Below the pieces are notes generated by a model. That model saw nothing but the letters and a program-made list of their open reading frames with translations, did no database searches and was not told the DNA's origin. Shown one piece after another: positions 45,664-57,217 of a stretch of DNA of 64,000 nucleotides (its first letter is position 1; every line of letters begins with the position of its first letter). This DNA is from Sarcomyxa edulis. Taxonomy: Eukaryota; Basidiomycota; Agaricomycetes; Agaricales; Mycenaceae. Where the stretch lies: positions 558,001 to 622,000 of the forward strand of contig QUOL01000016.1 in NCBI GenBank assembly GCA_009761415.1, given 5' to 3'. Made by a program: the position numbers and the translations under genes.

Positions 45664-47841
45664 TCAACGCCCGTTGACCGTGGCTGTAGAATCCCTACGA
45701 ACATTTGAGGGTCCACCCGCAGCGGAAGGCACGTCCTGTTGAGGAGGAACCTTATTGGGATGATCAGGAATTTTCTCAATCTCCCGTTTCGCCTCTTCCC
45801 ATGCCTCCAAATTCTGAGAAAAAGACATACGTCAGTTCCGAAGGGTCATGTTCATGAGATCAGACTGTCACACCTTTTTGCACCAATCGCGATGACTTCT
45901 TGCCATACTGATGGCCATTTCTCGCAGATCGGCAACTTTCTGCCTCTGAAATCTATCCAAGTCAGCCTGGATGGTGGAACTAGAATATTTGAGATCCTGG
46001 GCAGACAGATGCAGCGCATCTTCAAGCTGCACGTGAGCTGTGAGTGTTTGTATCTTGAATCAGACATAAAACAAGGCAAGGCACCTGCGATATAGATTCT
46101 CGGGTCTTGGTTATTCCATTGCGCCGTGCAGTCTCTGGGTCAACATCCATCATGCCATGCAGCGTGTAACTCAGGGCATTAATGAGACCCATCCCGGGCG
46201 CCCTCGTTCTCCGTCTGGCAGGATTGGGACCAGGATGCGGAGGTAGATAGGTCGGGGACGACTCGTCTTGTGTATCTCCACCGGACTCTGTTCCCCGCCC
46301 ATTCTCGTTAGCTTCATCCGGATCTGGACTATGTGGAGGGGACGTGATACCACTCCGTCCCTTCCCTAGCGCTGCTTCTAACCGCCGCGCCTCCCGTTCA
46401 CTCTTTTCTAGTTCTTCTAGCTGCTCCCGTTTAGATTCCAACGCATCCTGAGTCATCTCATACTGAACGTGTTTCTGATGACGATACGCAAGTAACTTTT
46501 TGATGATGGATGCAAATTGAGCGTATTCATGCAGAGGTTCGGCCCAGTTCTGCTCAAGCTCTTGTACCTAGATCACGGAGGTCAAGTAGGATTAGAATCA
46601 GTATTAAGATTAAGAGAAAGTCGTCATCGCTTACAAGTTTGGACGTAGACATATAAGTAGTATCCGCAGCCTGGCCTGTCTTTTCAATCGCACTGGATAG
46701 AACGTCAGTCTCGTTCAGGCTGAACCCATTGAGAGCAGCGCCGAGGTCCGAATGATCTTGAGCATGATCTATTCAACCTATTGTCAGTGTCACTTCTTTA
46801 TTGTGAAGCTAGAGCGCATAGCACCAACCAGCCCACCGTTTCACCGTCCGACGCGTGACCTTTTCCATAGGGCCACTGACATGGTTAGCAAATTTATTTG
46901 TGAAGGCTTCTGAGTCAAGAAAGCGTTGGTCTGGATTTCGAAGGGGATGGGCAGCAGATGGATTGGGTAGCGCTGCGTATGCGGGGGACGCATTCTGATC
47001 GGTTGGATTATGTGATGGTGCCTTGAGGATGTTTTTCGGAAGGAGTGACAATGGTGGGGAGTGCAGTACTTCAGCCTGTGGATATTACTATTGAGTAACA
47101 CTATGGGTAATAATAGATAGACTCAGGACACACCCATGACACTTCACCATCTAGGAAGCGATGGAATACATGCTCGTTCGAAAGGATGGGGTGCCGAGCG
47201 ACGCGATTTAGAAAAGTCTGTAGCATTCGTTTCCTCCGAGATATCATGGCGGCATCTTCCTTGGCCTTAGCCTGCTTAACAGCATAGTCACCGATCGTTT
47301 GTTTGGACGGTATTGGTGGGATAATGAGAGTTGGGTACAGTTTGACGAGGTTCGAACGGAGTGATTCAAATTCAGAGTATCGATGTAAGGCTTCAGTATT
47401 CTGAATGAAGATTTGAGGTTAGGTAACAATCCATTGGCAATGTAGAGGGTCTTACTCCAGTCTTGACAACGTATACAATGTATGGCGACGTAGAATTCAA
47501 GGACGTCTTCTTTGCGTCCGTGATCTGAACAAGATTTCAGGGGGGCTGTGAACAGACTGATACAAACGAGTACGAACCAAGATTTCAACATCCTCTCCTG
47601 AGTGCAAGATTCTATCGCGCGTACAGCAGTAATCCGTCTTGAATGTTGACTGAGGCTGTCTGTGAGAGCCTGGAGAAGGGAAAGGGCGGTTCAAATTTGG
47701 AGTTGTTGGTGACACAAGACGCGATGGGTGTGAAGGTGGTGATGGGGGCTCGGAGATGTCGACTTTGTTCGCAGAGGATGTTTCAGAAGAGATATGGTCT
47801 GTATCGTTCTCAAAAGGATTCTCCTCGTCGAAATTATCCAT
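45664..47841 (-). CDS. Sorting nexin, Snx41/Atg20-like
   Basis: Multi-exon gene; start at ATG 47839-47841 (MDNFDEENPFENDTDHISSE), stop TGA 45664. A 5'-UTR intron or further 5' exon is possible at 47900-48000, where the frame continues upstream without an ATG. A disordered Ser/Pro-rich head is followed by a PX domain: SPYIVYVVKT, EALHRYSEFESLRSNLVKLY, IIPPIPSKQTIGDYAVKQAK, MISRRKRMLQTFLNRVARHP, VFHRFLDGE. Then a long helical BAR-like region (FANHVSGPMEKVTRRTVKRW, MSTSKLVQELEQNWAEPLHE, REQLEELEKSEREARRLEAA, DLDRFQRQKVADLREMAISM). PX binds PI3P on endosomes; Snx41/Atg20 with Snx4 retrieves SNAREs and supports selective autophagy. An insert rich in Pro/Asp splits the BAR region. Snx41 and Atg20 cannot be separated here. 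Confidence 0.83.
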
Positions 47842-48177
47842 ATGTGTAGGATTGAATGTGTCAAGTACCGGCGGACTGCGTACGAAATCTGTAAAATAAT
47901 AATGAGAACGTGTTTCAAGATATTGTAGATTTCCTTGGGAAGAATATACCGAGATCCTGGCTCCTGCTAGACGTGGACGAGTTGAAGAAGGTAGAAAAGC
48001 TCAAAGATCGGTTGTAGCAAGTAGGTGACGCTTCCAATATTCACGGCAAGGGAATAGGCATATTTGGTCTTGTTCCACTTAGGTGGCGGATTCACCGACT
48101 TCAACCAGATCATATACTCAAGAAACATCAACTTGGAGATCCATTGCATACTGTAGAATGATATATGACACCCGATT
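47842..48177. other. Intergenic, possible 5' exon of the sorting-nexin gene
   Basis: The minus-strand frame can be extended upstream over an intron into about 47960-48010, but no in-frame ATG was found there. Confidence 0.4.
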
Positions 48178-50092
48178 TCAAAAGACCCTGAATCCACCCT
48201 TCAAAGCCAACTTGAGTTCGTCTTCCAATCGATTTGCTGCGTCAACGTCTCCTTCTGTCCCAACAATTTCATCAATCCCTGCCACCCCCTCGAAGCCTTT
48301 ACCCAGAATCGAGGCAAAGAGCTCATCTATCTGTTCTTCATGCCATCCACCCTGAACCGGGACAGGTACCATGTAATTCTGTATCTTCTCGTGCACCTCA
48401 TATCTGATGGCAGAATGAATTAGACTTGTTGGAGGCAGAAGAGACGAAGAGACTCACCGAAGTTTACGACCCTTGCTAGCTTTGGTGTCCACCTTCTTCT
48501 TAGCCTTCTTCTGCTTTTGAACAACCATCCAGTCATCGCCGCCGCCTACGCCATTCCCTCGCGCATCAATGACGTCTCTCAACAATTGCTGATAAAAGTC
48601 CGTGTCGTCGAATACCTCGACATCGACATCCATATCATCCTTGTCCTTATCTGTTTCGAGGTCCTCGGCACCTAACCGAGGTCCTTTACCGCGCCGTATC
48701 TGTGTTCGTGCAAGAACCTTAGAATGGTCGACGAGAGTTTCGTCGATTAGTTGCACGGCGGATTTTAGATGTTGGGCACTTTTCGCCGAGAATGTATTCC
48801 GATTGGATGGGAGAAGGACAGAGGGCGCAACGGCCTGGATTTTAGACGACCATTTCGACAACGTCTGAACAAGGTAAGGATGGAAGCTATGTTCGGTTAT
48901 ATGTGTTTAGTATTGACATCATACAACATGAGAAACACGCGTACGCATTTTCGAGAGCTGCTTCAGCTGAACTTGAATCTCTGAGTTCAGAATCATAGTC
49001 GGGTCGGTCAACATCGGTGTAGATTTTACGCTTCTTGCGTGCGGGAGGGTTGAGAGACTCATTTGTGTCCAGCAGAGTCTAAACAGCATTAATATCGGCA
49101 CACAAGGTAAACGGCATCGGGGACTCACCTCCTGCAGTTCGAAGATCTCATTTGAGAGTAGGACCGCTTCTTCGAGCATTTTGTCGACTGCTTCGCGGCA
49201 CTCGGGCGTATTTGTGAATCGGGGGATATCCGAGGGCTGCAAATGATGATTAGACGGGATTGAGGAGCAATGGGATGCAACATACTGCTGGGAGTTTATT
49301 AGCAGCATTAGCCGACTTTTGTAATCGGATACGAGCATCGAGAAGGGAGTCCCATAATGCCTAATGATAATAGATCCTTCAGGAATAATGGCCAGAAAAA
49401 GATCCTGTAACGACGAACGATTTGACGGGATACAGCTTTGCCCTTTTTCCGATCTTCATCTCGTGTTTTGCGTAGAGTTGACGATAGATCGTCCATGGGT
49501 GCTGTGTCTTCTACAACGGGTGCAGGTCTTTTTGGAGGAGGGCTAGGGGACTTGCTTATCCTTTGCTCCGTTTCTTCCTCCTGCTCGCTATGAGATGGTA
49601 TATCTTCATCCTGGTCCTCCGCTCCCCCCTCGCTGCCCTCATCAGAATTGAGATCGCTGTGCTCTCCTTCCTCGCTATCCTCTTCGAACATTTGTTTTCT
49701 ACTCGTTCTAACACCTTCATATTTCGGGTCAGCTATACTGTCACGCAGTTTGCGCAATGCACTTGGTCTAAAAAGCAGATGGTCAATGCATTCCCTTGAA
49801 TTAGATAATGATAACTCACCCGACATCCAAATAATGCTCTCTAGCAGCTGTCTGGTCAGTAGTAGAGGCTTCATTCTCAGGATCGCCTCCAGTTAATTGG
49901 GTATCTTCGGGGTCAAAGTCTGTGGTCAAAGGAAAGAGTCAGGCTGTGTCTGCAATAGGCCTACTTCTGGACGCACCGACTGGGGCGGCCTCTTCGAGCT
50001 GGGCTATTTGTTGGGCAAGAGAAAGTCCTATTCGTACGAATTAGATATATTGTAGCTACAATTTGGAAGGGAAACATACGAGGAGTCGCCAT
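48178..50092 (-). CDS. bfr2: AATF/Bfr2-like ribosome biogenesis protein
   Basis: Multi-exon gene; ATG 50090-50092 (MATPRLSLAQQIAQLEEAAP), stop 48178. The N-terminus (SLAQQIAQLEE...DFDPED) is characteristic of the AATF/Che-1/Bfr2 family. Long acidic Glu/Ser stretches follow (EDSEEGEHSDLNSDEGSEGG). Then the AATF domain: GKAVSRQIALWDSLLDARIR, LQKSANAANKLPAPSDIPRF, FHPYLVQTLSKWSSKIQAVA. The C-terminal TRAUB domain includes DTDFYQQLLRDVIDARGNGV, KASKGRKLRYEVHEKIQNYM and VPVPVQGGWHEEQIDELFAS. Bfr2 is a nucleolar factor in early 40S/SSU-processome assembly. A Lys-rich stretch (QKQKKAKKKVDTKASKGRKL) serves as nucleolar signal. About five introns. Confidence 0.9.
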
Positions 50093-50447
50093 GATGAAGA
50101 GTACCGAAAACAAATTTCAAATTTTGGCCAAGAAATCAAAAATCACGTCCACGTGGACGATCAGCGCGTGAATCTCACCGCGCCAATGTTCTCGACTGTC
50201 AATCATCGACGTCTCCGAGTCGAGTTGACAGGCGCTGACCGAGACCATCATCGCGTTATTTCAACCAACCTACACATCACTGATGGGTACCGGGCATGTC
50301 AAGTTGTGGGCCGCACTGGAAATACCTCGAGCTTTCAAGGTCTCAAGTTCAAGCAGTATCTGCTTGTCTCTCTTCTTTCTCCCCAAACCCACTCCTTTTG
50401 ACAGCGCTACACGCGTTTCTGTACATATTTACTGACAAGTCCAATAA
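50093..50447. other. Divergent 5' flank between BFR2 and DUF6533 gene
   Basis: No gene; contains CCACGTGG near 50150-50157. Confidence 0.5.
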
Positions 50448-52090
50448 ATGACAATCGCTACCAGCATCCAGAGACAGCTGTGAGTCTAGTTCCCTCTAAT
50501 AATCGAGATGGACCATGCTGACTCTGTTGGCAGAAATGCCAACTATTATATATCTCTCGTGTCTTTTGGTATATCGAACCCTCCTCTGACAGAATTGATC
50601 GCTGAATTGCCATTCCAGTGATTCTATACTATGACTACCTCTTATCCGTTGGGATAGAATACGAACGCTTCTGGAAGGCACCGAAGGCGACATGGGCATC
50701 GTGTCTCTTCTTTCTCAATCGCTACCTCTCCCTTTTCGGCCACATCCCCGTCATCATGGAATACCTTGGTGCTTTTAAAACTGCCAACGCATCCACTGTG
50801 AGTATCCTTGACATCGGGCGCAGTCCAATCTTCACTGACGCTGTTCACAGATGTACGAGTATCCTCTCAAAGTGCATTGTCCCTCGGCTACAGTCCTGAT
50901 GAACCGTATAGATGTCTTCACCTCAAACTGTACCACCAATACTTCTCAATGATAGTTCAGATTGTTGTCGCAGGTAAGGACATGCTGAAATATGTCTCGT
51001 GGTCAAATCTGAACTATTCCGACCTTCAGCCTTGTTGATCATGCGAGTTTACTCTCTATACTATCGTTGGCGTGGTGTACTTTGTATGTACCTTGCGCTC
51101 TCGATAGCAGTCATTGGCTGTGCAGCCGTGCGTCTGCTTTATTTCACTTTCAGGTTCTAAGTCGAATAATGTTACAATATAGTGGGCTCTTCTTACTGAG
51201 AAACATGACTACACTACTGCAATCACTGTGCCTATGGGATGCTCTCAGACCTTGTCTTCTAACGAGTTAGTACCGTTGATTGATTATCTGCGTCGTGGTT
51301 CACTGACCTTCATTTCTAGTGGTACTCGTGCGTCTCCTCACACATATGTAAATCACCATTCTACTCATTACCAACCTCAGGCCTTGCGATTGCATGGAGT
51401 GGAGTCCTGGTCTTTGACTTGTTGGTTTTCTCTATGACACTGTACAAATCGATTACGCTTCGCCGATCTGGCAACTGTACACTGATAAACGTGTTGCTTC
51501 GCGATGGTTCGTCTGCTATTGCTTCTGATTTTCTGTAAGGGTCTAACGTGGATATTGATTCTAGGAGCCGTGTATTTTGGGTAAGACTCAACGATTCTCG
51601 AACTCATGCAAGAAAATTCTCAATGGTTCTGTCCGGGCAGAGTCATGGTGGCGTCGACCCTGGTCAATATATTGACCTTCATAGTACGTGTTTCTCAATA
51701 TACTAGCCGTTGGTCTTCACCCACTCACATATCCTATAGCTTGGCTCAGTAAGCTCTCCCAGTTCAATCCCGATCTTGCCTAATGGTCTTGCAGCCCAAC
51801 ATGAGAGGTTGCGCAACGACATTTACGAACATGTAGGTTCCTCAGAGCTTGCTTCTGCCATTCACTCTAATTATGACGGCAATAGACTCTCCAGCACAAT
51901 CATTTCGCGCCTCATGCTGAACCTGCGCAATCCTAACCTCTCCACAAACACCGTGGGTAGCAAGAGGTCAGCGCTTACCACGATAGTGACTGATGATAAT
52001 TGGGAGTGGATCTCCCATGCGCAAGACCACGAGAATGAGAACCCAAAAGAATGCAGTACGCACGATCACTCTGGTTTGGCCTTGAGCTGA
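50448..52090 (+). CDS. DUF6533 7TM-like membrane protein
   Basis: Multi-exon gene; first ATG 50448 (MTIATSIQRQL), short second exon NANYYISL, then VILYYDYLLSVGIEYERFWK, APKATWASCLFFLNRYLSLF. This is the DUF6533 N-terminal block (LLxYDYLLxxxxExxxxW...FLLNRYL) of a large basidiomycete membrane-protein family. Hydrophobic segments continue through 51020-51450. The last exon (about 51776-52090) carries an extended cytosolic tail with ISRLMLNLRNPNL, a block common in the family. The internal exon joins (50840-51700) contain several close splice options and were not fixed. Members are abundant in agaricomycetes and their ligands and roles are not known; a receptor-like function is suspected from the topology. 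Confidence 0.72.
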
Positions 52091-52800
52091 CTCATTGGTT
52101 AGATGTAATTTCAGATATCGAGGAGATTGCGGCTAACATCGATTGCGTGCCGCCTCTCTAAGATGGTAATCGCCGGACATGGACAACGATAGCAGACATT
52201 TGTATTTGACGTAGAGTAATTTTTTTACTACGCGCCTATTGAAATTTTAGGAGCTCGTCGGATGTTGTATTTCATCTGGAAGAATGAGAAAAGCTTTTCG
52301 CGATGAGGAAGCCAAGAGGAAGCCTGAGATGCAACGTTCGACGGAAGTGGAGCTTATAAGCCTCCGAGGTCAATAGGAGTAAACAACCGCCGATGGTCAA
52401 ACTGGAATCAGACTGGAATCGTAAGATCGGGAGCAAATCGCGACTCGCGAATCGCTGGACAAGGAAAGATCTTGATAACCATCATCTCGCATTTGAAGCC
52501 AATATGATATGTGTCGAAGATGTGGAGGTTCGGGCAGCGATAAATCTAGCCGCCGTACGATACATAACACATGTATCGGCAGGGGATCGTGATTGGTCTG
52601 GGCAAGAAGGCGATAGTGATGGATTTTGACCACCTTCGAAACCTAACGCACATGCATGATGCGTACGTTGAGAAGGCCCGGGAAAGGATCTGTCACAATA
52701 GGTCACAGTCGAAGTTGGAGGTCCCGCACTGTCCCGCAGGTGAGTCATTTCCACAGCAAAACTACCTGAAAACCGGCAAAGCAGGAACCCTACAACATAG
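52091..52800. other. Intergenic with dispersed repeat copy C
   Basis: Copy C of the repeat lies at 52328-52395. Open frames at 52393-52629 and 52571-52954 show splice-like sites (CCCGCAG/GTGAGT near 52739, ACATAG at 52796-52801), so the small gene that follows may have upstream exons here. Confidence 0.4.
52328..52395 (+). repeat. Dispersed non-coding repeat, copy C
   Basis: AAACAACCGCCGATG at 52381-52395 is identical to the right end of copy B. The left end GATGCAACGTTCGA (52328-52341) and AAGCCTCCGAGGTCAA also match copy B with small gaps. Confidence 0.6.
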
Positions 52801-53256
52801 ATGCCACTTCACGAACTTCGACAGAAACTTTCTTTCCTTGCCCATGACATGCGAACGTACTCCAACCGTCCAGAGGCTGAATCGCGTCTCTCATCATCAG
52901 TCTGGCCACACTGCATTGGACCACCGTACATTGACGAGGACGAGATCAGCATAGTCATGAGCAACACGTTAAACAGCTGGCAGACGCAGCGAGAGAGTAA
53001 ATCGCTGTCAGACGAGGATATTGGACTCACTTTGGGCCAATACTTGGATAGAGAGGTGGGCAAAGTGGTAGAATCTCGGCGTTCGAAAGCATCTCGTGAA
53101 AACAATGAAGAAATACGAGCGGATTTCGTGATCTGCACTTCACACGACCTTGCGCCGATTCTACAAAGCGCGTTGGGGTTAGATAGAGGGTTTCATGAGT
53201 CGAAGGCGTTTAAGAAAGGATACAAGGCCTGGGAGAAGGAGGTTCGGAAAAAATGA
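52801..53256 (+). CDS. Hypothetical protein, possibly 5'-incomplete
   Basis: An ATG at 52801 opens 151 residues to the TGA at 53256. The sequence is helical and charged (MPLHELRQKLSFLAHDMRTY, SLSDEDIGLTLGQYLDREVG, KKGYKAWEKEVRKK). No domain was recognised. The ATG directly follows a plausible intron acceptor, so the true start may be further upstream. It sits just downstream of repeat copy C and is convergent with SEN2, 67 bases apart. Confidence 0.45.
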   Translation: MPLHELRQKLSFLAHDMRTYSNRPEAESRLSSSVWPHCIGPPYIDEDEISIVMSNTLNSWQTQRESKSLSDEDIGLTLGQYLDREVGKVVESRRSKASRENNEEIRADFVICTSHDLAPILQSALGLDRGFHESKAFKKGYKAWEKEVRKK

Positions 53257-53323
53257 CTGCTACGGCGATGCTTCTCTCAGACTACAACTCATCTCTTTGT
53301 AATTTCGCGCATTTTCTTTAATA

Positions 53324-54767
53324 TTAGTCTCGCATGCGAGCTGGAATGAATCTACGCAAGGTGACTTCTCTGATTGAATATTGTGCAAAACAGGCTGGCG
53401 AGGATAGGACGTCCACCGAGAGGCGTGAACGTGCTGGTATAGTCACATACACGAGGATGAGTGTCTGAAGTACGAAGCGTCGGGTCAATTGGGAATTTGA
53501 GTTGAAGAACAATGGACGCACCTTTTGCACTTGCGAATTCACGCGGTTGATGGTGCTTAGCCAAGACCAGGCGAAGGGAGATGCGTTTTGTAGCCCCGTT
53601 GTCGATGTTTCTTGGTCCTGTGGATCCTCGTATACTGGACATACGACCAGTGCGAATCTGACGATAAAAATTGAAGAGAGAGGACAATCATACGTAGAGA
53701 AAGAGACATACTCTGCGTGACTGAATACGGGTCCTCTCTTATAGAGTAGATAATCCACGCAAAACTTGATGCCCCCTTTGACTACCCATCCGAGGGAGCG
53801 ATAGTGGTGATACACCACATAATTGATTATGAAAGGATTGTCAAATTGCAAGGGTTGACTCAAAGTAGAAGGAATTTGGGGCCGAAGGTGGGCAATTTGA
53901 AAGGCAACCCATATTTGCTGCAAGCTCATAGGTTCGTGCTGGATAGCAAGATTGGGTGGAAAACATCCGAATGTCATTTGTATTCTTTGATTCGACTAGG
54001 AAACAAGTAGCTACCGTATGAGGGTCCAGCACAGTCAGACAGTCGAGGTTCCAGAGTAGAAAGAATGCTTCGGGAAGGGTGAGTTGAAGGTGCTCCACGT
54101 CTTCTAGTGGTTCTTCGTCCTCGAGTTGCTGTTGTTCGACAGGCGTAGTTGTGGTTTCTTCTACGATCGCAGGTGCAGGTTTCCATGTTGCAGCAGATGG
54201 AATTCCGGGGCCAGAGAGAGCGGGTTGTATGACGCGTCCTTCCGTGGCAAAAATTGTCTCTGCCTCTGCTGCTACGGCTGCAATAGCTCTGGCACGATCC
54301 AGTTTGAATTGTTTCCGTTCGGCCCTCCGTTTCGCAGTGACTTCTTCTGAAGTAAGTTCTACGAGACAGAGTTAGACGACATTCCGCAGTATACAATGAC
54401 AATGGGGCGTACGTTTTCCTCCACTCCGCCTTATGTTTCTGATGTTTATCTGTCGTGCAAGCCAACTGGGTTCACTCCGAGATAGATCACCCTTGCCGAA
54501 GAAACCCCGTCGCCAGAGAATTGTCGAGTCTTTTGGATTTGAAACCCATACAGAACGTGTCGATGGATCGAAAAAGCCTTCACAATGAGGATTAAGGACC
54601 TCGCTCAAAGAAAGGCCAAGAAGTCCTAGAAGTGATCGAAGATGGCTTGGTGGACCTGTAGAGAAGACAAGTGGTAGAGGATGTGCGTATATCCGGTTAT
54701 TTTCATTGCGACGACCTCCTCCTTTGTTCGGGCCTCGAGTGCGGTTGGCGGGGGTGATCATGGACAT
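53324..54767 (-). CDS. sen2: tRNA-splicing endonuclease subunit Sen2
   Basis: Multi-exon gene; ATG at 54765-54767 (MSMITPANRTRGPNKGGGRR), stop TAA 53324. N-terminal part: NNRIYAHPLPLVFSTGPPSH and CEGFFDPSTRSVWVSNPKDS, then ILWRRGFFGKGDLSRSEPSW, typical of fungal Sen2. A basic linker (LTSEEVTAKRRAERKQFKLD) and the tRNA-endonuclease N-domain (LTLPEAFFLLWNLDCLTVLD) follow. The catalytic domain reads YVVYHHYRSLGWVVKGGIKF, then LLYKRGPVFSHAEFALVVCP, with the Tyr and His of the Tyr-His-Lys triad; the Lys is in the later QKTLILVYVTI block. The protein ends in the expected VTLRRFIPARMRD. Sen2 cuts the 5' splice site of intron-containing pre-tRNAs in the Sen2-Sen34-Sen54-Sen15 complex. Five or six introns. 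Confidence 0.9.
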
Positions 54768-55025
54768 GATGATAAAGTGAGAGACTCAAAGAGAGAGAGT
54801 TGAGATGAGTCGATCAATATTTTTGGGCGCCACCACGTGCATTGGATGATTGCGAACTTAGCCAGAGGCCATCTTATGGCATTTGGCCAAGTCAGACCTG
54901 GCCAGCGGGTCAGGTTGACCTTTCTTGACCCGTACGGGTTACCCGCGGGTCAAGCTTACTCCCAATGGCCTTGTCCCTTGTTCACGCTGCCATTGTTCAA
55001 CTTCACGCGTTCAACTGCCTCCGTT

Positions 55026-55332
55026 ATGAGCAGTCATCCTACAAACGCGACTCAAGCAAAAGACAGGCTCTATTCGCAACTAGCAAGTAGTCTTGCCAGA
55101 ATGTCCAGAGCTATCGGTCAGACCGCCGATCTTTGCGAACAACTTCAAGTTGATTTGCAGGCCATGAGAACCTTTGCCGGGTTGGATGCTGCAAAGTGCG
55201 TGTATCTTGCTCGTGGATACAACGAGTCTCTCATCTTGTTTTTTTAGGTTTATGACGGTTGCTGCCAACTTGAATCCGGAGGAGGAAGAGAGCATTGTTC
55301 GGGACGATCAAAGCTCGGAACGGCACTTTTGA
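55026..55332 (+). CDS. hsk3: DASH complex subunit, Hsk3-like
   Basis: Two-exon gene of about 85 residues: ATG 55026 (MSSHPTNATQAKDRLYSQLA), intron GTGCGTATC...TTTTTAG at about 55197-55247, stop TGA at 55330-55332. The core (RMSRAIGQTADLCEQLQVDL, QAMRTFAGLDAAK joined to FMTVAANLNPEEEES) is a helical coil with the LQxQLxxLxxNLxxTxxxTxxQAxxxRxLxxxHxxxFM layout of DASH Hsk3. The DASH/Dam1 complex couples kinetochores to spindle microtubules. Small size and a single helix keep the call moderate; it is divergent from SEN2 with a 258-bp shared flank. Confidence 0.65.
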
Positions 55333-55662
55333 ATTCATTGCATTATTCTCGGCCTGCAGGCTCGGGCTTTTTCTATTGTGTACGTTCTTCCGTCCGTCCG
55401 TATGTATATGTTATGAGGCCATCCACTTACCCAGAGGTTTGCATATGTTAGATTTTATCGCGACCTATACATTTCTGCTGGATGTAACATGTCTGTAATT
55501 GTAGGTCTGTAACAATATGGTCATACATCGTTTGTTTATGCTATGGGCGTGGACCTAACTCAATTCAGTCAACACCAATGCCATCGGGGCATTTAAAAGA
55601 ACAATGCATCGTATGCTGTCTTTTGCCTGTCTTTTTCTCCCCTTCTTTACTGCAATACGCTC
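55333..55662. other. Intergenic, no gene recognised
   Basis: 3' flank of the Hsk3-like gene and 5' flank of the next. Confidence 0.55.
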
Positions 55663-57217
55663 ATGAACTTCTTCGAATTCAGACATTATCGACTGTCTGA
55701 AGAGAGTTACGATCGCCTTATCGCAGAGCGTTCTCCTTCTACGGCGGACCCGCATCCCATGTTCGTTGCGAAAATTCACGGATGCACTGCAGAAGTGGAC
55801 CAAGTGCTCAAGGAATCCTCCCCCGGACGAGTAACTCACATGTATGTCGAGTATGGCTCACAAGATTACGTTTCACATGTCATGGAACGGGTAGCAGATA
55901 TCATAAGGGTTCCTTCACTTAGATGGGTAAGTTGCTGCATCTACTACCTTTCATTTCTTTATTGAACCGTTATCCCTCTTTGAGGTGTTTGTTCGTGACG
56001 GTGAAATGTTTCCTCCAGAGTCTCGCATGAAATCCCAAAGAGGATTCAAGGACAACGATGATCCTGTTGGTAAGACATGGCTATCCTCTCACATCTCCAC
56101 TATATATTCATGATCGTAACTTGTGGGACTTGTTATAGAATTGTTTATCCTTCCGTCGTGGCAACTCGATGACTACTTGGCCGAACACCCAAAGAATCGC
56201 AGCTGGAAATTGAATCCCACTCCCCTCATCAGGCCTTTCCCACAGAATCCACAGCATGCTGCTAAACTACTCTGGCGCATGGTAGATCCCATGGAATCTC
56301 CGTGTTGGGCAGCCTACAATAAGTATCGTTTGATAGCGGATCAGCTCATGGACAGAGTTTCGAAACGAGAAGATCCCGGTTCGATTTACTTGATTCAAGA
56401 GATGCAAGCAGCGGTTCAAAACGTTTTGGAGTTCGAATTGGCGGAAGGAAAATGGGAAGAGGTAGCCGACGGTATCACTATGACGGTTTGTGATGTAACT
56501 ATAGATCGCGAAGGACAGGTACGTCGAGTTGGACACAATGTTCAGTCGTGATTTCAAGATAAATTCAAGGGCCTTCCTATGTCTAGGTCAACGACGCTGA
56601 GATTGTGACTCGAATTCATTCACCTAATTCCCCTTCGTCTGTCGACATGCACTTTGCGTTTCACTACAAGGCAGGTGCCGGTGGTGGATACGCAATCGGC
56701 TTTCGCATCAACAAGCAACCTGTCCCTTGCGTACGAGAGAGATTCATCGATTTTGCTCGACCCCAAACCATACCATGGCAGACTTGTCATTCGGATGCGG
56801 GATGGAGCCCTTTTGAGTGGTTTCGCTTGAACTCACAACATCGCGCTCGTGGGATGTATACAGTCACGCAGGACGACATCGATGATGTCCGTCATGCACT
56901 CTTCGACCAGCCTTCGTATCATAACGAATCTCAAGTAGATTGGTCTGGCGTCTCCCCGGCGCTGACAGCTCGACTTATGTTAGGAAGTCTCGGTATCAAT
57001 TTCTTCATCGCAGAAAATGAAGAAGAAAGGCAAGCATCTGGGGATGGATACCAGGGTTATTTGTTCGGGCAGGTCCTTCGAACTTCACCTGCTTTCTTGA
57101 GGCAGATATGCGAAATACCAGCTTTGAGAACAGACGGTGAGTATTCGTTTGACGTGGGCAGACGCGATTGCTGACCGGGTACCACGAAAGCCCCCGAGAA
57201 GAGGACGAGGGATTAGA
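55663..57217 (+). CDS. Unknown protein, basidiomycete-type
   Basis: Multi-exon gene from ATG 55663 (MNFFEFRHYRLSEESYDRLI), joined over short introns (about 55926-55983, 56070-56139 and 56518-56586). The C-terminal end is uncertain: with an intron at about 57135-57189 the last codons end at TAG 57215-57217; reading through gives a stop at 57172-57174. The protein, about 440 residues, has conserved-looking aromatic blocks: HMYVEYGSQDYVSHVMERVA, FEVFVRDGEMFPPESRMKSQ, LFILPSWQLDDYLAEHPKNR, MHFAFHYKAGAGGGYAIGFR, WQTCHSDAGWSPFEWFRLNS, GVSPALTARLMLGSLGINFF. I recognise no domain, signal peptide or membrane helix. The intact frames across four exons argue for a real gene. Confidence 0.6.

Noticed and set aside
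47341..47365. tRNA B-box-like GGTTCGAAC
   Set aside because: It is inside coding sequence of the sorting nexin and no cloverleaf could be drawn around it; no tRNA gene was found elsewhere.
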